The translations under genes were made by a program, and so were the position numbers. A stretch of 40,385 nt of DNA from Streptococcus pseudopneumoniae. GTDB taxonomy: Bacteria; Bacillota; Bacilli; Lactobacillales; Streptococcaceae. Positions 36,562 through 40,385 of this stretch are shown in pieces. A model generated the notes under the pieces. That model did not search any database. It was not told where the DNA came from and saw only the letters and a program-made list of their open reading frames with translations. Where the stretch lies: assembly GCF_001074825.1 (NCBI RefSeq), contig NZ_JUPG01000046.1:1-40385 (forward strand), in the 5' to 3' direction. Each line of letters starts with the position of its first letter. The first letter of the stretch is position 1.

Positions 36562-37275
36562 TCATTCGCTAACAGGCAATTGAACATCTGCTAGATTTTT
36601 ACGAAGCATGAGAATGCCGTCCCCTAAAGGTACTAATGTTGCAGTGAGTTCTGGATTGTCTAAGGTTGCATCAAATAATCTTTGAAGGCCTCGATAAATA
36701 GTTCGCTGACCACGACGGACTTCCATAATGTCCTTGGCAACATCACCACCTTGGAAAATATCATCCAAGACAACCACACCGCCAACGTCCAAATGTTTAA
36801 GGATTTCTGGCAGAAATACGATGTACTTAGATTTGGCAGAATCCATAAAGACGAAATCATAGGACCCTGTCAAGGTAGATAAGACATCTACCGCATCTCC
36901 CTCTAGGAGAGTAATTTGCTTGCGACTGTCAAACTGGGCAAAATTTTCCTTGGCAAAACCAATCATCTCTGGATTGCGGTCAATGGTTGTAATCTTAGCC
37001 TTTGGCGCATGTTCTGCCATTAAAAGAGCTGAAAAACCGATAGCCGTCCCAATTTCCAGAATGTTTTTAGGTTGCATAGTTTCCATGAGAAAACGGAAAT
37101 AAGCAACCGTTTCATGAGGAATGATGGGAATATTTTCCTTACGAGCAAAGTTTTCCAATTCTTTCAGGGAACCTGTGACTTGCTTTTGACGCTGGCGCAT
37201 CAAGTCTACAATTTCTTCCTTAACAACAGGACGACGCATGTTATGGTTAGCATTTTTACTATACGATTCAACCAT
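36562..37275 (-). CDS. Class I SAM-dependent O-methyltransferase
   Basis: A 237-residue O-methyltransferase family 3 protein (caffeoyl-CoA/catechol OMT-like). The SAM site is ILEIGTAIGFSALLMAEHA (about 63-81), followed by TTIDRNPEM, the metal-contact region FVFMDSAKSKY (about 128) and VVVLDDIFQGG (about 150). The substrate is unknown. tRNA hydroxyuridine methylation has been shown for related TrmR proteins. I chose ATG at 37275, one base after the pepF TAA stop (TAAGATGG). The longer frame would overlap pepF by 41 nt. Third gene of coiA-pepF-OMT. Confidence 0.9.
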   Translation of the reverse strand: MVESYSKNANHNMRRPVVKEEIVDLMRQRQKQVTGSLKELENFARKENIPIIPHETVAYFRFLMETMQPKNILEIGTAIGFSALLMAEHAPKAKITTIDRNPEMIGFAKENFAQFDSRKQITLLEGDAVDVLSTLTGSYDFVFMDSAKSKYIVFLPEILKHLDVGGVVVLDDIFQGGDVAKDIMEVRRGQRTIYRGLQRLFDATLDNPELTATLVPLGDGILMLRKNLADVQLPVSE

Positions 37276-37276
37276 C

Positions 37277-39079
37277 TTATGCCAATCCCAATTTTTTAAC
37301 AAGGGCTTCAAACTCATTTAAACGGCGTTCAAAGACTGCAAAGGCATCGTTGAGGTAGTCTTCCTTCTCCATATCAACACCAGCTTTTCTCATGACATTA
37401 AGTGGATAGTCAGATTTACCTGCCTTGAGATAATCAATATAACGGTCACGGTCTTCCTGACTACCATGAACAATTTTTTCAGCCAAAGCTGACGCTGCTG
37501 CAAAACCTGTTGAATATTGGTATACATAGTAGTTATAGTAGAAGTGTGGAATACGAGCCCACTCGTATTGGATTTCAAGATTATCTTCCTTACTCAACCC
37601 ATAGTACTCTTGGTTCAAATCTGCGTAGAGTTTATTTAAGAAATCGCTGGTCAAAACTTCTCCATTTTGATCCGCTTGGTGAATGGCGTGTTCAAACTCA
37701 GCAAATTGAGTTTGACGGAAAACTGTTCCACGGAAACCATCTAGGAAGTTATTGAGGATAGCAAAGCGCGTTGCGTCGTCTTCCACTTCTTCCAATAATT
37801 TCTCCGTCAAGATATTTTCATTGGTTGTTGAAGCAATTTCAGCCAAAAAGATAGAGTAATCTCCATAAACATAAGGCTGCGTTTCACGAGTATAGCTTGA
37901 ATGCATACTGTGACCTGTTTCATGAACAAGGGTAAAGAGATTGTCTAGATTGTCCTGCCAGTTGAGAAGCATAAAGGCATTGGTATCGTAAGAACCACCA
38001 GAATAGGCTCCTGAACGCTTGCCTTGATTTTCGTAAACATCAATCCAACGCTCACTGAAGGCACGTTTAACACGGCTCAAGTAATCCTCACCCAAGACTG
38101 CCAAGGCCTCTTCTGCCTTTTTCAAGGCTTCTTGGTAAGTAAAACTGTATTCAACAGATGAAAGTGGTGTGTAGACATCGTACATCTTGAGGTCTGAAAT
38201 CCCCAAGATTTTTGAACGAAGCTCAAGGTAACGATGCAAGAGTGGCAAGTGCTTGCGAACTGCTGCTACCAAATTGTCATAAACACTCTCTGGAACAAAA
38301 TTTGCCGCTAGGGCTGCATGACGAGCACTCTTGTAGTTGCGAACCTTGGCACGGTAGTTTTGCACCTTAACATTGGTTTGCAAGGTTTTGGCATAGGTAT
38401 GTTGGAATTGTTCATAAGTCGCATAAAGGGCTTGATAGGCACCACGGCGTACCTCACGATTTTTAGACTCCATCAAGCGCATATAAACGCCATGTGATAA
38501 TTGTACTTCGTTACCATCTTCATCTTTAACAAATGGAAAGACGATATCTGCATTATCTAAAATCGCGAAGGTTTCACTAGCCGAACCAAAGATTTCTCCA
38601 GCTCCAGCTAATAATTCTTCTTCACGTTGTGAAAGAACGTGATCCTTGCCTTGCAAAAGTTTGTCAAAATAGTGTTGATAAACCTGCAATTTTGGTTGAG
38701 CCTCTAAAAAGTCAGCATACTGCTTTTCGCTAATCTCCATAAATTCAGGTTCATAGAATGAAAAGGCTTGGTCCAGCTGGCTATAGAGAGTCATTGCCTT
38801 GGCATAGTACTCTTGATACTTAGCTTCACGAGTGTCTTGGTCATTTTTCATATGAGCATAAACGTAAAGCTTCTCCATTTGGCGTTCCATCTCAAGAGAA
38901 AATTCAGTAATTTCCAGTAGGCTATCCTCACTATCCAAGAGATGACCTTCATACTGGGCTACTGTCTCCAATTGTTCTGTTAAATCTTTTAAGGCTTCTT
39001 CCCAAGCCTGGTCAGTTGGGTAAATCGTTGATAGATCCCATGTATCTTTTTCATTTATTTCATTTCTTTGTAATACCAT
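37277..39079 (-). CDS. pepF: Oligoendopeptidase F (M3 metallopeptidase)
   Basis: A 600-residue cytosolic zinc peptidase that cuts oligopeptides. The zinc motif is HETGH in [15 protein letters not shown] (about 386-400), with the third ligand Glu in [11 protein letters not shown] about 25 residues later. The N-terminal [13 protein letters not shown] is the usual start of PepF. It has no signal peptide. GGAGG lies 6 nt before the ATG. It follows coiA by 18 bp, the conserved streptococcal arrangement, so it can be induced during competence through the coiA com-box promoter. Confidence 0.97.
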   Translation of the reverse strand: MVLQRNEINEKDTWDLSTIYPTDQAWEEALKDLTEQLETVAQYEGHLLDSEDSLLEITEFSLEMERQMEKLYVYAHMKNDQDTREAKYQEYYAKAMTLYSQLDQAFSFYEPEFMEISEKQYADFLEAQPKLQVYQHYFDKLLQGKDHVLSQREEELLAGAGEIFGSASETFAILDNADIVFPFVKDEDGNEVQLSHGVYMRLMESKNREVRRGAYQALYATYEQFQHTYAKTLQTNVKVQNYRAKVRNYKSARHAALAANFVPESVYDNLVAAVRKHLPLLHRYLELRSKILGISDLKMYDVYTPLSSVEYSFTYQEALKKAEEALAVLGEDYLSRVKRAFSERWIDVYENQGKRSGAYSGGSYDTNAFMLLNWQDNLDNLFTLVHETGHSMHSSYTRETQPYVYGDYSIFLAEIASTTNENILTEKLLEEVEDDATRFAILNNFLDGFRGTVFRQTQFAEFEHAIHQADQNGEVLTSDFLNKLYADLNQEYYGLSKEDNLEIQYEWARIPHFYYNYYVYQYSTGFAAASALAEKIVHGSQEDRDRYIDYLKAGKSDYPLNVMRKAGVDMEKEDYLNDAFAVFERRLNEFEALVKKLGLA

Positions 39080-39097
39080 TAGATTCCTCCATCCTTT

Positions 39098-40051
39098 CTA
39101 TTTTACCATATTTTTCAAGAAATATTGCTGATAAAAGGCTGGTGGATAAAGCTTTTGCCAATCATTTTGAGGATTTTCTTGGTAATAGGTTTGAAAATAC
39201 TGATAATAGCTGGTTAAGTCCTTCTCAATTTGGCAAAACTCACCTACTAATGGTCGAATTTGTGGATACCATTCTTTTAGCCCATAAGTCAGGAGATTTT
39301 CCCCCTTTTGATAGGCTTCTGCTTGTTCTTTCATCCAAAAGGGATTTTGATAATAAAGCTGTTGCCGAATATAGCGAGAAATGTCCTTGTCCTGAGAAAC
39401 TGTAAAATGAGATATTTTTTGTTTCTTATAGGGAAGACGCAATATTTCCAATAAACTACCTTGACCATAGGAAAATTCCTTTATTTGATAATGGAGTTTA
39501 CCGCGGAGATCCTGGTAAATGAGATATTTAAGCCTTAAAACCTGTTTTCCCTTGTCTACTTCCCAAACATAAAAGCCCATATTTTGACTGAAATAAAGAA
39601 AAGCTTGTTGTAGACGAGTCAATCGCTCCTTGAGCCAAAGTTTTTCTCCCAGCAACCACAGTACTTGGTAACCCTGACTACGATAGCCCTCACTGCGCTC
39701 TTTAAGAAGTTTTTGTGGTAAGGGACTACACTGGACTTCTAAAGCTAGACTACCATTTACAAACACATCCGCAATCTGTTTAAGTTCTGGAAACGGGTAT
39801 TCTAATTGTACCTCTGCCTCTTTTTTCAACCAGTGATAGAGGAATTCCTTATTGGCTAGGTGTTCTGGACTTTCATTTTCAAATGAAAAATCACAGTCTT
39901 TTAAAGATTTATGGGCAAAATGGGTCCGTACACTTGGTCCTTGACGCAAACGGAGCTGACCTCCACAAGCTGGACAGGTGTATGCTTGCTTCTCGAGCTT
40001 ATCCTCTAACACATTTACCAACTCTCCCCTAGCATCTCTCGCAACAAACAT
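39098..40051 (-). CDS. coiA: Competence protein CoiA
   Basis: A 317-residue late competence protein, needed for recombination of incoming DNA after uptake. Its exact role is not settled, though it was recently tied to RecA-dependent steps. The N-terminal zinc-ribbon-like part has TCPACGG (Cys26, Cys29) with FAHKSLKDCDF. It is followed by a PD-(D/E)XK nuclease-like core (Asp in IADVFVNG, Glu-x-Gln in ALEVQCSPL, about 88-106). Good ribosome site AGGAGGAG. A perfect com-box lies 22-29 nt upstream. First gene of coiA-pepF-OMT. Confidence 0.95.
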   Translation of the reverse strand: MFVARDARGELVNVLEDKLEKQAYTCPACGGQLRLRQGPSVRTHFAHKSLKDCDFSFENESPEHLANKEFLYHWLKKEAEVQLEYPFPELKQIADVFVNGSLALEVQCSPLPQKLLKERSEGYRSQGYQVLWLLGEKLWLKERLTRLQQAFLYFSQNMGFYVWEVDKGKQVLRLKYLIYQDLRGKLHYQIKEFSYGQGSLLEILRLPYKKQKISHFTVSQDKDISRYIRQQLYYQNPFWMKEQAEAYQKGENLLTYGLKEWYPQIRPLVGEFCQIEKDLTSYYQYFQTYYQENPQNDWQKLYPPAFYQQYFLKNMVK

Positions 40052-40072
40052 GATTCTCCTCCTTTTCTATAT

Positions 40073-40080
40073 TATTCGTA
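40073..40080 (-). promoter_or_regulatory. com-box (SigX/ComX promoter) of coiA
   Basis: On the minus strand TACGAATA, an exact match to the streptococcal SigX recognition sequence, preceded by TTTT. It marks coiA (and pepF by readthrough) as a late competence gene. Confidence 0.92.
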
Positions 40081-40117
40081 AAAATTAATAATCGTATTTT
40101 TCATTATAGAAGAGAAG

Positions 40118-40160
40118 TATAGTAAATTGAAATAAAATATAAGCAAATTGATTGGGGAAT
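40118..40160. repeat. Truncated RUP-like copy (left end only)
   Basis: 43 bp beginning TATAGTAAATTGAAATAAAA, matching the left end of the complete RUP that follows it directly. The rest of this copy is not found on the far side of the complete element. Confidence 0.75.
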
Positions 40161-40267
40161 TATAGTATATTGAAATAAGATGTGAACAAAGAGATTAGGA
40201 AAGTCAAATTAATTGCTAACAATGCTTCAGAAGTCATGTCCTACTATTCCAGTTTCAATACTCTATA
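40161..40267. repeat. RUP element, complete
   Basis: Exactly 107 bp, the reported RUP length, with terminal inverted repeats (TATAGTATATTGAAAT... and ...TTTCAATACTCTATA) and TA at the ends. Non-coding. It lies upstream of the coiA com-box. Confidence 0.85.
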
Positions 40268-40283
40268 TAATTGACAAAGAACC

Positions 40284-40325
40284 AAAATCTCCTAGCAATC
40301 AATGGACTACTAGGAGATTTTTTGG
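40284..40325. terminator. Bidirectional terminator hairpin
   Basis: AAATCTCCTAG (from 40285) pairs with CTAGGAGATTT (to 40320) across a 14-nt loop. A run of T follows on the plus strand and AAAA precedes it, so it can work in both directions. The gene(s) it ends lie at least partly outside the window. Confidence 0.78.
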
Positions 40326-40373
40326 CTCTATAATATTTGTAGTGGGTAAATCCCCTATGGATATTATGGAGCC
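40324..40373. repeat. 50-bp imperfect palindrome at the window end
   Basis: GGCTCTATAATAT (40324-40336) pairs with ATATTATGGAGCC (40361-40373, G-U allowed), with further pairing around GGG/CCC in the centre. It has no open frame. It may be an insertion-sequence end (ISL3-like, from memory only) or a folded intergenic element. Confidence 0.55.
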
Positions 40374-40385
40374 TATTTTGTTGTA

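Noticed and set aside
36562-37317. Longer O-methyltransferase with 14 extra N-terminal residues
   Set aside because: The extra part overlaps the end of pepF and encodes its last codons in another frame. The ATG at 37275 directly after the pepF stop gives the usual length.

Overview
The window looks like chromosomal DNA from a Mitis-group Streptococcus, that is S. pneumoniae or a close relative such as S. mitis or S. oralis. The DNA is AT-rich. It carries genes typical of these species: macP, rocS, cpoA, prsA/ppmA, coiA and an Ali-type oligopeptide-binding lipoprotein. It also carries 107-bp RUP-like repeats and a ComX (SigX) com-box of the form TACGAATA in front of coiA. From memory, the gene blocks resemble pneumococcal blocks, but they are not joined in the order I recall for pneumococcal reference genomes. 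A non-pneumococcal relative is therefore plausible but not proven.

Layout, left to right. At 1-3,461, on the minus strand, lie a tRNA-Tyr cut by the window edge, a DUF2969 gene, an oligopeptide-binding lipoprotein and ilvE. At 3,932-6,297 is the minus-strand pair nifS-like desulfurase then thiI (tRNA 4-thiouridine). At 6,436 is a small plus-strand membrane protein with a repetitive T/E/K/P tail. About 600 bp of decayed sequence follow (ORF remnant, RUP, hairpins). From 9,838 down to 7,476 are an exonuclease and a membrane glycerophosphodiesterase. From 13,477 down to 9,946 is the operon glmU - nudix - macP - mtnN - rocS. On the plus strand at 13,633-18,095 are a GH25 lysozyme-like protein, a DUF368 (PopT-like) lipid transporter, a YbaK-type deacylase, a histidine phosphatase and lysS. 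At 20,287-18,158 (minus) is a polar amino-acid ABC importer.

The right half is almost entirely minus strand. It reads cpoA - glucosyl-DAG synthase - PspC-domain protein - DUF4044 micro-protein - obg - a 51-aa protein (24,913 to 20,591). Upstream of that is the macromolecular-synthesis operon dnaG - rpoD - DUF59 (28,243 to 25,027). Next is a T-box-controlled tryptophan-type ABC transporter (31,348 to 28,333), then ftsW - ppc (35,395 to 31,451), prsA, and coiA - pepF - O-methyltransferase (40,051 to 36,562). The window ends in an intergenic region with a truncated and a complete RUP, a terminator and a 50-bp palindrome.

Most genes are housekeeping: sulfur transfer to tRNA, cell-wall precursor and glycolipid synthesis, chromosome segregation, replication and transcription initiation, amino-acid uptake and competence. 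I see no CRISPR array, prophage, defence system or intact transposase. The observations most worth checking are regulatory: two genes with promoters so close to the start codon that their mRNAs may be leaderless (cpoA and the GH25 gene), a terminator inside the trp transporter operon, an inverted repeat framing the dnaG-rpoD promoter, a pair of related two-level hairpins at distant sites, and small genes beside obg.
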